In this document: positions 7,889-13,846 of the stretch, in pieces
Layout: every line of letters starts with the position of its first letter
How positions within the stretch are numbered: the first letter of the stretch is position 1
Assembly (NCBI GenBank): GCA_963923035.1
Contig: CAWUKT010000126.1
Location: forward strand, 1 to 13,896
Direction of reading: 5' to 3'
Origin: CAWUKT01 sp963923035
GTDB lineage: Bacteria; Bacteroidota; Bacteroidia; J057; JADKCL01
DNA: 13,896 nt
Notes under the pieces: model-generated
Seen by the model: only the letters and a program-made list of their open reading frames with translations
Told to the model about the DNA's origin: nothing
The model's database searches: none
Made by a program: the position numbers and the translations under genes

Positions 7889-8360
7889 ACTGTTCGGATA
7901 AATAATAGCGATCTAAAAAACTGACATTCAGTAGTTCAATGACATCTACCGCCTTAAAAATTGCACTTTGTATTTCCATAATCAAGTGTTTTGTCCGAGG
8001 CAGATTCACACTCCCCGCCTACTTTGCAACCATACCAAAGCGAGGTGGCCGAGTTTCCCAAGACTCATTCAATTCATGTTTGGGCCACTTCCTTTCCGAA
8101 GGTCCACGTCCCGGTCGGACCGATCCCTTGGTGGCCGGGGCGTTCATTTGAAACCACATTGAACCGTTCTTTATATCCTCCTCTGGCAATTCGGGCATTT
8201 TTGAAGGTGACGGGTTGACAGGGAAAATGAAAACCGTTTCGGCGCGGGGCGGGAAAGGAAAAAGGGCTCGAAAAGCTCAGGGGAGTGTATTGCCTCCACT
8301 TTCCCGCCCACCTCGGAGCGAAAAAAATTGAAAAAATATTCGACGAGAAACCAAGCATTG
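7889..8360. other. intergenic region of about 470 bp, no convincing gene
   Basis: It separates the 484-aa gene (minus) from the HTH gene (plus), so promoters for both should lie here. Base composition shifts from AT-rich near 7889-7990 to GC-rich after about 8040, which suggests a junction between two sequence histories. Several short inverted pairs are present, for example GGTCC/GGACC around 8100-8120. A tRNA-like stretch near 8041 was examined and rejected. Short open frames here have no family features. Confidence 0.5.
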
Positions 8361-8687
8361 ATGAAATCATCCCCCATCCACGATGGAAAACGGGTCAAGG
8401 CGCGGTGCAAGGAACTGAAGGTGTTGGGCAAGGTCTTCGCCGACGACATGGCGTGGTCGAAGCGCAAGTTGAGCCGGATGTTCCACCAAGCGGATTGGCC
8501 GACGGGCGACTTACAACGAGCGGGACGGATATTGGGCTGTGACTTCTTCGTGGCCTATTCCGGCGTGGTCCCGCAACGGCAGGATGGATTGTTGATTGGG
8601 TTGATCGTCGTACCAGACGTTCTCCAATCCGAAGTGGCCCGACAACGGGCCTTGGAAGAGTTGCGGGAATGGACGGAGGAAGAGTAA
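8361..8687 (+). CDS. small XRE-like helix-turn-helix regulator
   Basis: A 108-aa DNA-binding protein. The N-terminal 60 residues follow the layout of small Bacteroidota XRE-like proteins: 'HDGKRVKARCKEL', then 'SKRKLSRMFHQADWPTGDLQRAGRILGCDFFVAYS'. This corresponds to helix-turn-helix segments followed by the characteristic 'hDFF..YS' end. The C-terminal 40 residues end in an acidic helix ('ALEELREWTEEE'). I prefer the ATG at 8361 over the TTG at 8328, because the upstream extension is a low-complexity AT-rich leader and the ATG falls just before the conserved 'HxGKRV' motif. A rho-independent terminator follows at 8774. Such regulators often sit at the ends of mobile elements and control them. 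The target operator is not identified, though the palindromes at 9907-10097 are an obvious candidate. Confidence 0.8.
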   Translation: MKSSPIHDGKRVKARCKELKVLGKVFADDMAWSKRKLSRMFHQADWPTGDLQRAGRILGCDFFVAYSGVVPQRQDGLLIGLIVVPDVLQSEVARQRALEELREWTEEE

Positions 8688-8715
8688 CTGTTTTATTTAT
8701 CTCCTTTTCAACCAA

Positions 8716-8762
8716 TGCCCCATGACCTTGGGGCAGCGTTTCTCTGTAATGGGGCTTGCCCC
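8716..8762. repeat. two GC-rich hairpins after the HTH gene
   Basis: TGCCCC (8716-8721) pairs with GGGGCA (8730-8735). GGGGC (8751-8755) pairs with GCCCC (8758-8762) over a 2-nt gap. Neither is followed by a T tract, so they are not classical terminators; they may stabilise the transcript end. GGGGCA recurs at 8811-8816 between the two terminators. Confidence 0.45.
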
Positions 8763-8773
8763 CGATTGATGCG

Positions 8774-8810
8774 ACAGGCCGCTTCCGCTCGGAGGTGGCC
8801 TGTTATTTTT
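8774..8810 (+). terminator. rho-independent terminator of the HTH gene
   Basis: ACAGGCC (8774-8780) pairs with GGCCTGT (8797-8803), a perfect 7-bp stem with inner GC-rich sequence, followed on the plus strand by ATTTTT up to 8810. It lies 87 nt after the stop of the plus-strand HTH gene. Confidence 0.8.
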
Positions 8811-8817
8811 GGGGCAT

Positions 8818-8847
8818 AAAAAAACACCGCCAGTCGCCCAGCGGTGT
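8818..8847 (-). terminator. rho-independent terminator of the zinc-ribbon gene
   Basis: ACACCGC (8824-8830) pairs with GCGGTGT (8841-8847). On the minus strand the stem is followed by a run of T (plus A-tract 8818-8824). It lies 19 nt beyond the stop of the minus-strand gene at 8867 and faces the terminator at 8774-8810. Confidence 0.82.
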
Positions 8848-8866
8848 CCAAACATGCCAAAACCAA

Positions 8867-9802
8867 TCAAATATCGTATTCATACATGAGTTCTTCGATC
8901 TCGTCGAGATCATCCAGCCAGTCCTCGGAGAAGGCAAGCCGAAGCGTTTCGAAGTCCTCGTCAAGTTCCTCGTAGATGGCCTCCATGTGCTGAACCCGTT
9001 CTTCGAGCCAATCTCCCATCGGGCAATCCTCCGGCAAACGGTCATAGCTCTTGGATTCCAGGTAGGTATTGAGCGAGTCAATCAGGTTCGCAAACCGCTC
9101 GATATCAACACCTTCCTCACCACTACCCACCCAATCCTGAATTTCATACATGCACTCTGACATCTCCTCAATGTACTTCCGGACCGCCTTCGCCTCCCGC
9201 TTAGACCAATCCGCGTACGGGTCCACCTTCTCCATTTCCGGCTCTGGCTCCCGCTTCCCAAACATTTCCTGCTTGATCCCCTCGTAAATGTCGATTTGCC
9301 GCCCATTCAGCCAAATATCCTCCTCCAGCCACTCGTAATCGCTGAATTCATCGCACCGCTTCCGCAACAACGATTCGCGGTCCATCGGATCAATCCCGCG
9401 CCAACCCGCCGGGGTCAACTTGCCGAAATAGGTGTAGTAATGGCGGGGATAACGCTGCGGATTCACGCTGTGTTCGTCGTACAGATCAAGGTCGCGGGTG
9501 GAAGAATCGCAATAGGAGGAATGCTGGTTGCGGGAGCGTCGCTGGTTTTCATTGGCCATCTGTTCGCGGCGGTACAAATCGTAGGCCGAAACGTGGCCGG
9601 ACGGATGCACAGTTTCGAATGGCTCCACCTCTTCCGCCTCGACTTCTTCGACCCAAGGATCGTTGTAAAGGGTCAATCCGCGCGGCGCTTCCTGTCGTTG
9701 GCGGAAGGCTTCGTGGCGGCAACGCGGCGAACAGTATTTGGCATCGCGGCGCTTTGGATGAAACGGGGTGTGGCAATGGGCGCAAATTTTAGTGGTAGGC
9801 AT
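8867..9802 (-). CDS. zinc-ribbon protein with long acidic C-terminus, unknown function
   Basis: A 311-aa protein. The first 30 residues carry a four-cysteine zinc-binding knuckle: Cys7-X2-Cys10 ('CAHC') and Cys24-X3-Cys28 ('YCSPRC'), with basic residues between. This is the layout of small zinc ribbons that bind nucleic acid or partner proteins. From about residue 50 the chain becomes strongly acidic and aromatic-rich (for example 'EEVEAEEVEPFE' and 'LDEDFETLRLAF'), ending in helical acidic repeats ('DWLDDLDEIEELMYEYDI'). It could be a DNA-mimic or partner-binding tail, but that is speculation. No enzymatic motif is visible. It lies downstream of the excisionase-like gene on the same strand and has its own terminator. 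Bacteroidota elements often have a zinc-ribbon protein of unknown role near the excisionase, and I place it in that group. Confidence 0.75.
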   Translation of the reverse strand: MPTTKICAHCHTPFHPKRRDAKYCSPRCRHEAFRQRQEAPRGLTLYNDPWVEEVEAEEVEPFETVHPSGHVSAYDLYRREQMANENQRRSRNQHSSYCDSSTRDLDLYDEHSVNPQRYPRHYYTYFGKLTPAGWRGIDPMDRESLLRKRCDEFSDYEWLEEDIWLNGRQIDIYEGIKQEMFGKREPEPEMEKVDPYADWSKREAKAVRKYIEEMSECMYEIQDWVGSGEEGVDIERFANLIDSLNTYLESKSYDRLPEDCPMGDWLEERVQHMEAIYEELDEDFETLRLAFSEDWLDDLDEIEELMYEYDI

Positions 9803-10127
9803 GGGCTGTGGTTTTGGGGGTGAAAGGGGAATGGGAATGGGGTGGAAAGGACGCGGAAAATTTCTCGGAAATTCTGCGTGGAGTGGAGTGTGGAGTGCCG
9901 TTGATCAACGGATCGCTGATCCGTTTTTCGGGCAGCCGCAACGCTTCGGCCAAGCGTTGCGAAGCGTTTTTGGGAGCCGCCCCAACGCTTGGATAAGCGT
10001 TGGAAGCGTCCCGATTAGCCGTTGCGAGGCGTTGGACAGCCGTTGCAAAAGCGTTGCCCGAACCGTTGGGGAAACGTTTCCAACGCTTCTCCAACGGATT
10101 GGAAGTGGTTTTTGGTAGAATTTTCAT
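9789..10127 (-). CDS. doubtful 112-aa ORF across the palindrome region
   Basis: An open frame with an ATG at 10127, 35 nt after the excisionase-like gene, whose end overlaps the start of the zinc-ribbon gene by 14 nt. This position is typical of an operon member. The product is basic, Pro/Asn/Ala/Arg-rich, with no hydrophobic core and no recognised domain ('NAFATAVQRLATANRD', 'NASQRLAEALRLPEKR'). It covers the dense palindromes and phased repeats at 9907-10097. The repeat steps (10, 11, 11, 12 bp) are not multiples of three, so selection here seems to act on DNA rather than protein. Perhaps a read-through of a cis-acting region; kept at low confidence. Confidence 0.25.
   Translation of the reverse strand: MKILPKTTSNPLEKRWKRFPNGSGNAFATAVQRLATANRDASNAYPSVGAAPKNASQRLAEALRLPEKRISDPLINGTPHSTPRRISEKFSASFPPHSHSPFTPKTTAHAYH
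9907..10097. repeat. palindrome-rich region with helically phased CGTTG repeats
   Basis: About 15 copies of CGTT/AACG occur in 190 bp. Perfect inverted repeats: AACGGATC (9907-9914) with GATCCGTT (9918-9925); CGCAACGCTT (9937-9946) with AAGCGTTGCG (9952-9961); CCAACGCTT (9982-9990) with AAGCGTTGG (9995-10003); palindrome GGAAACGTTTCC (10070-10081); and CCGTTGG (10063-10069) with CCAACGG (10091-10097). GTTG starts at 9956, 9999, 10021, 10031, 10042, 10053 and 10065, in steps close to 10-11 bp or multiples. It sits between the excisionase-like and zinc-ribbon genes. Possible roles are a replication iteron set, an oriT or partition-like site, or an operator array. Confidence 0.7.
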
Positions 10128-10162
10128 GGTTCAAATGGTTTTTAGGTTTGAAATGCGTTTCC

Positions 10163-10450
10163 TCACCAACGCTTCATGTACTCATTCGCGCGGCGGTCCA
10201 GTTCCTCCTCCGTGGCCACGGGATTCCGCAAGAGCCAGGCGTCGATCTCCTCGCGTTTGAAGAATATGCGTTTGCCGGTGGGCTTGTAGTGCGGAATCTT
10301 ACAGAGCGCGGTCAGCTTGTAGAGGTAGGACTTGGCGAGGCCGGTGTAGGCTGCGCACTCGTCGAGGTTCAGGACGGTCTTGGCCGTCCGCTCCAACGCG
10401 CGGAGCTTGTTGAGGATGGTGGTGAGGGTCTGGTTGAGGTTTTGTTCCAT
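10163..10450 (-). CDS. excisionase-like helix-turn-helix (MerR/HTH_17) protein
   Basis: A 95-aa DNA-binding protein. Residues 1-25 form a helix. Residues 26-75 hold the winged HTH_17/excisionase domain: 'VLNLDECAAYTGLAKSYLYKLTALCKIPHYKPTGKRIFFKREEIDAWL' in parts, with the signature 'AAYTGLAKSYLYKLT', the wing 'KPTGKRIFF' and 'EEIDAWL'. The basic C-terminus ends 'RRANEYMKRW'. Proteins of this type accompany Bacteroidota integrative elements and bend DNA for excision or regulate element genes. No recombinase sits directly beside it here; the nearest is at 500-1582, almost 9 kb away. It may belong to that island or be a leftover of a separate element. The upstream promoter region is limited to about 125 bp by the IS inserted at 10576 and contains a G-quadruplex motif. 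Confidence 0.88.
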   Translation of the reverse strand: MEQNLNQTLTTILNKLRALERTAKTVLNLDECAAYTGLAKSYLYKLTALCKIPHYKPTGKRIFFKREEIDAWLLRNPVATEEELDRRANEYMKRW

Positions 10451-10519
10451 ACAAATTGAATTTGGTATTGTATGGTGGAGGTTACGCCTTGGTGGGCGGG
10501 GGCGTTGATGAGGTTGGAC

Positions 10520-10555
10520 GGGGTGTGGGGCGGGGTGTTGGGTAAGAGGGGGGGG
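10520..10555 (+). other. G-quadruplex-forming motif
   Basis: Five G runs in 36 bases: G4 (10520-10523), G4 (10527-10530), G4 (10532-10535), G3 (10540-10542) and G8 (10548-10555), with loops of 3, 1, 4 and 5 nt. This satisfies the usual G3+N1-7 rule with one spare run. It lies between the excisionase-like gene and the IS left end, on the strand opposite the excisionase-like coding strand. Confidence 0.65.
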
Positions 10556-10758
10556 TAAACCACTGGAACCATAAAGAAACTATTGCACCGCAATCCCAAT
10601 AAATCCACACTTTCCCGTTCAAAAACCCTATTGCTGACCCGCATTCAAAGCCTGAACTTCTCTCCAAGAAAAAGAACACAGGCCGCCCCAGCTTTGCCGA
10701 TGCCGGGGTTTCCCACCGCAAGACCACCAATTTATTCCTCGAACGGGTCAACCAATTG

Positions 10759-11733
10759 ATGGACTGGGAACGGATCGAAGGGGGGATCGACAGCTACGAC
10801 ACCCGAGGGCGCGGCATTGCGGGCAATACGGCCTATCCGGGGCTGGTGCTGTTCAAAATGTCGCTGTTGGGCATCTGGTACAGGCTGAGCGAAAGGGCTT
10901 TGGAGGAGCGTGTGAACGATTCGATTTCTTTCAATCGTTCTTGCGGGTTGAGCCTTGCCGACCGGGTACCGGACCACAGCGTGATCAGCCGTTTTCGGAC
11001 CATGATGACCCTTGCAGGCGGCTGGGATGCGCTTTTGAGGGAAGTCAACCAGCAGTTGGAGGCGAACGAATTGGTGGTCAAAAGCGGGGTGATCGTCGAC
11101 GCGAGCATCACCGAAAGTCCCCGCAAACCCGGCGGGAAACCAAATTTTGAGATTGCGCAGGACGAACCGTGGGACAGAGCCGGAACAGGGCAGTCAGATA
11201 AGGGGAAAGGGCAAGTGAAAATGATCTCCAAGCAGGGTGTAGATGGGGAAGCGAAATGGACGAAAAAGGCCGGTAAGAGCTATTACGGCTTCAAAAAACA
11301 CCATGCCACCGATGTCAACGGGTTGATCCTGGCGGTGGAAACAACACCCGCCAACACCCATGACAGTCAGGTATTCGAGGCGTTGATCAACCAGGTCAAT
11401 CCCGAAAAAGGAACCCGTTGTTATGCCGATAAAGGGTATGCAGGGCAGGACCGGGTGAATTATTTGGCCGGGAAGAGGCTGAAGAACGGAATCCAATCCA
11501 AGGCCTATCGCAACCGCCCCCTGAGCCGTCGTGCGATCCGACGGAACAAGCTCATCAGCAAGCTCCGCTACATCGTCGAACGGACCTTTGGTGGCCAGAA
11601 ACGCTGGTTCGACGCCGGAACGGCCCGTTACGTAGGATGGGCTGCCACCCATACCCAGCACATTCTGGAAGCCATTGGCTACAACCTCAAGCGCGCCCCC
11701 CAACTATACATCATCAAGCTCACAGAACAATGA
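10759..11733 (+). CDS. IS5-family DDE transposase, apparent start-codon loss
   Basis: IS5-family transposase; 324 aa from the ATG at 10759. DDE residues are visible: Asp114 ('VIVDASI'), Asp224 ('CYADKGY') and Glu274 ('YIVERTFG'), with the helix 'SVISRFR' upstream and 'YYGFKKHHATDVNGLI' before the second Asp. The natural start should be 31 codons upstream: in the second copy the sequence is ATG-AAA-AAG-AAC (13715), but here the same codon is AAG (10666-10668). The frame continues open through the conserved 'KKNTGRPSFADAGVSHRKTTNLF' segment (in parts), and no other ATG, GTG or TTG precedes 10756. This copy may therefore make only a truncated product lacking the N-terminal region, or be silent. 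The catalytic part is otherwise undamaged. Family call is firm; activity is doubtful. Confidence 0.92.
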   Translation: MDWERIEGGIDSYDTRGRGIAGNTAYPGLVLFKMSLLGIWYRLSERALEERVNDSISFNRSCGLSLADRVPDHSVISRFRTMMTLAGGWDALLREVNQQLEANELVVKSGVIVDASITESPRKPGGKPNFEIAQDEPWDRAGTGQSDKGKGQVKMISKQGVDGEAKWTKKAGKSYYGFKKHHATDVNGLILAVETTPANTHDSQVFEALINQVNPEKGTRCYADKGYAGQDRVNYLAGKRLKNGIQSKAYRNRPLSRRAIRRNKLISKLRYIVERTFGGQKRWFDAGTARYVGWAATHTQHILEAIGYNLKRAPQLYIIKLTEQ

Positions 11734-11737
11734 AATA

Positions 11738-11751
11738 GGACACCTATGTCC
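11738..11751. repeat. small palindrome GGACA-N4-TGTCC after the transposase
   Basis: GGACA (11738-11742) pairs with TGTCC (11747-11751), 4 nt after the transposase stop. A near-identical palindrome lies at 13594-13607, just before the second IS copy, and both are followed within 14 nt by TCATCC. Confidence 0.5.
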
Positions 11752-11901
11752 AATCGTCATCCAACGGCCCCTAAGTGGGCCTCGATGCCTTTGGGAAACC
11801 CGTCTTGGATGGATTGAGAGGGCCTTTTGAAGGGAAAATTCATTGAAAATTAAACTCCGGCCAAAATGATAGGCGAGGGTGTGGGGTTGTGCAACGGTCT
11901 C

Positions 11902-12326
11902 TTATCGCAATTGAAATTGAATCCGCGGGAGTGTTGACCGCTGCGCATATACGCCCAACAAAAACATTGGTCATTCGAGGGATCTCGGACTATTCCAATC
12001 ATCGTAAAAAGCAATTAGACCGGATTGGGAAGGAGGATTAAGGTAGTATGCAATGAGAAACGCACTTTCTTTTCTTGGGGAATTGATGGTTCTCCATATG
12101 TTTGAACGGCATTAATTCTATTTGTGGCGTCTACGTTTCGGGAAATTAAAACATGCTTGAAATTAAAATCTTGCCACTTTCATGAAACGCATTGCAATTA
12201 GTGGTTCGCCCTTCCGGAAAGGGAGACAAATTGGCCCGAACCTTCTTTAAGTTAGATTGATCATTCGTTATTCTTTTTGAGTTGGCAAAGATTTGTTAGC
12301 TTGAACTGAATTTTCAATCCCTTGTT
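11902..12326. other. intergenic region between the IS and the 407-aa gene
   Basis: 425 bp without a convincing gene. A 10-bp direct repeat GAAATTAAAA occurs at 12142-12151 and 12159-12168 (17-bp period). A weak promoter-like pair, TTTG (12276-12279) and TAGCTTG (12297-12303), precedes the ATG at 12327 with a short leader. Composition becomes AT-rich towards the gene. Confidence 0.4.
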
Positions 12327-13550
12327 ATGCCAGTACACCATTATGAGTCTTATCTAAAGGAATCAGGTCTGCTTGACAATCCATTTGCTCCAACACCAGA
12401 ATTGGTAAAAAGATTTGGTGAGAATGCCCTTTCATTGGAAGAGTTTTATGAAGTCTTTGATTTTGCATTCCGAAGGATGTCAGTCGTGCTCAATGAAAGT
12501 TTCGAAGGATCTCCGTTTTACTCCAGATTTCGGGAACGTGACACCATTCTAAAACTCGATGACGAAGAGATCAGGCGATTCTTTCATGACAACGACCTCA
12601 AAAAGAAAGGACGATATAATCTTTTCTCTGTCCGTTTCTCACCTGCTCCGACCGGGCCTACTAGGGAGACTTTAGCCGAGGAAGAATTCTATTCTACACT
12701 TCGAATCGAATCCCCGGTCAAAAAAGCAGATTGGGGACCCGCCCCACATATGGTAAAACGCCGAATCGAATATGAAATGAGGCTTGGGTTTTGGCTATTT
12801 CTCTACGAATCGTATACCGGCCCAAGGAATTCAAATCTGCTTGAATTATCCAAATCTGACTTCCTGGCGGCAAACACGAATTATCTACTGCGAAATCTCT
12901 GGCACAACTTTATACACGTCGTTTACCACAAATGGACAAGTCATTCTTATCACAATTTCCGTGGTGAAAGCAGGATGTATGCCGACTTTGAAGCCGACTC
13001 TTATTCTTATATCCTATTGGTACATTCTTATGGTATCAACCCCAAAACTGATGGTGTAATAAGTAAGGAAGAAAGGGAAGAGATAAAGCAAATTTTTGAC
13101 GCAAATGCCTCGAATAAAGTCTTTGAAACTAGGAATAACAATCGCAGACCTGAAAATCGGGAACTAATGTTTCCCGATCCAGAAACACCAGCCGAATATC
13201 TTGAATCGGAGTGGAGGTTTAGAAGATCCTTGTCGAATCAACTGATGAGAATGCTCATTCTGGAAGGTCTTACTCCAAGTTCAATTGGAGTATATCCTTT
13301 TGGGCCGCTCAGCAATGACCGAAAAATGTGGCGTTCTTCTAATCAGATAATTGCCTCAATAAATGGCGTAAAAGTGTTTGGGGAGGTGCCTAGAAATTCA
13401 TTTTTCTATCATGCAGAGAAAAATACAGAGCATTTTGAGCATATCTGTAGGTCCCTTGTGAACCAATATCACAACGAATTAAAAAAGGATGAGGTACTCA
13501 GAGACAATGCTATCAATTCATTAGAATTGCTCATGCGGCGGCTACTCTGA
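12327..13550 (+). CDS. unknown protein with a degenerate zincin-like motif
   Basis: A 407-aa soluble protein with no signal peptide or membrane segment, in AT-rich codon style unlike its GC-rich surroundings. I do not recognise the family. In the middle, His193-Asn-Phe-Ile-His197 is followed 25 residues later by Glu222-Ala-Asp224 ('ADFEADSYSYILLV'). This spacing and the 'E-A-D' helix resemble gluzincins such as ImmA/IrrE and Lit-type peptidases, where the pattern is HExxH...E-A-D. Here the catalytic Glu is Asn, so metal could be held but peptide hydrolysis by the usual mechanism would be lost. Further His residues at 201, 206 and 209 add to the metal-site impression. The rest has charged helices and an 'RSLSNQLMRMLILEGL' helix. 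It stands alone between two same-orientation IS copies. It could be a solo defence gene or a passenger; no function is claimed. Confidence 0.8.
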   Translation: MPVHHYESYLKESGLLDNPFAPTPELVKRFGENALSLEEFYEVFDFAFRRMSVVLNESFEGSPFYSRFRERDTILKLDDEEIRRFFHDNDLKKKGRYNLFSVRFSPAPTGPTRETLAEEEFYSTLRIESPVKKADWGPAPHMVKRRIEYEMRLGFWLFLYESYTGPRNSNLLELSKSDFLAANTNYLLRNLWHNFIHVVYHKWTSHSYHNFRGESRMYADFEADSYSYILLVHSYGINPKTDGVISKEEREEIKQIFDANASNKVFETRNNNRRPENRELMFPDPETPAEYLESEWRFRRSLSNQLMRMLILEGLTPSSIGVYPFGPLSNDRKMWRSSNQIIASINGVKVFGEVPRNSFFYHAEKNTEHFEHICRSLVNQYHNELKKDEVLRDNAINSLELLMRRLL

Positions 13551-13593
13551 ATATAAAAATGTAAAAACTTAGAATTGGATCGAGAGAGGGCAG

Positions 13594-13607
13594 GGACAAT
13601 TATGTCC
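13594..13607. repeat. second GGACA-N4-TGTCC palindrome
   Basis: GGACA (13594-13598) and TGTCC (13603-13607) with a 4-nt loop, ending 17 bp before the left end of IS copy 2. It matches the element at 11738-11751 in stem and approximate downstream context. Confidence 0.45.
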
Positions 13608-13624
13608 GAAATTCTTCATCCTTG

Positions 13625-13845
13625 GAAACTGTTGCACCGCAATCCCAACAAATCCACACTTTCCCGTTCAAAAACCCCATTGCTGACCCGCATTAAAGGC
13701 CTGAACTTCTTTCCATGAAAAAGAACACAGGCCGTCCCAGCTTTGCCGATGCCGGGGTTTCGCACCGCAAGACCACCAATTTATTCCTCGAACGGGTCAA
13801 CCAATTGATGGACTGGGAACGGATCGAAGGGGTGATCGACAGCTA
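13625..13845 (+). mobile_element. 5' remnant of a second copy of the same IS
   Basis: It aligns without gaps to the first 221 bp of the IS at 10576-10796; I count 10 mismatches (about 95% identity). Homology stops abruptly at 13845, within the transposase gene. The orientation is the same as copy 1. Unlike copy 1, it retains the transposase start codon. Confidence 0.88.
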
Positions 13846-13846
13846 G
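13715..13846 (+). pseudogene. truncated transposase 5' fragment
   Basis: The ATG at 13715 opens the IS5-type transposase with 'MKKNTGRPSFADAGVSHRKT' and 'NLFLERVNQLMDWERIEG'. Sequence departs from copy 1 after 'IDS', where a TAG (13844-13846) created at the junction ends the frame after 43 codons. All three catalytic residues are missing, so it is non-functional. It is useful mainly as evidence for the true start of the family. Confidence 0.85.

Larger units (their letters stand above)
10576..11901 (+). mobile_element. full-length IS5-family insertion sequence (about 1326 bp)
   Basis: The left boundary is set by where homology with the second copy (13625) begins: GAAACTATTGCAC at 10576-10588. 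An imperfect inverted copy, GTGCAACGGTCTC, occurs at 11889-11901. Read inward it is GAGACCGTTGCAC, matching 9 of 13 bases of the left end here and 10 of 13 of the left end of copy 2. One DDE transposase gene occupies most of the span. No obvious target duplication flanks it (AAA on the left, TTA on the right). The right end is inferred from the repeat and is less certain than the left. Confidence 0.75.

Noticed and set aside
7761..7979. Minus-strand open frame overlapping the start of the 484-aa gene ('MEIQSAIFKAVDVIELL')
   Set aside because: It runs out of frame through coding sequence of the 484-aa gene and has no family features; treated as a shadow.
8041..8125. tRNA-like stretch (GAGGTGGCCGAGT, resembling the 5' part of Ser/Leu tRNAs)
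   Set aside because: No T-arm with GGTTCGA-type loop, no matching acceptor stem and no anticodon arm could be found downstream; probably coincidence.
9907..10097. CRISPR array
   Set aside because: Repeats are only 5-10 bp, in both orientations, with no uniform spacers and no cas genes nearby.
9808..10260. Plus-strand open frames across the palindrome region and the excisionase-like gene
   Set aside because: They are antisense to better-supported genes or made of repeat sequence, with no recognisable domains.
12020..12036. ATTGGGAAG followed by GAGG, similar to the mnmE 3' end, as a possible second att site
   Set aside because: The match covers only about 13 bases and lacks the preceding TTTTGT; too short to support an attachment repeat.
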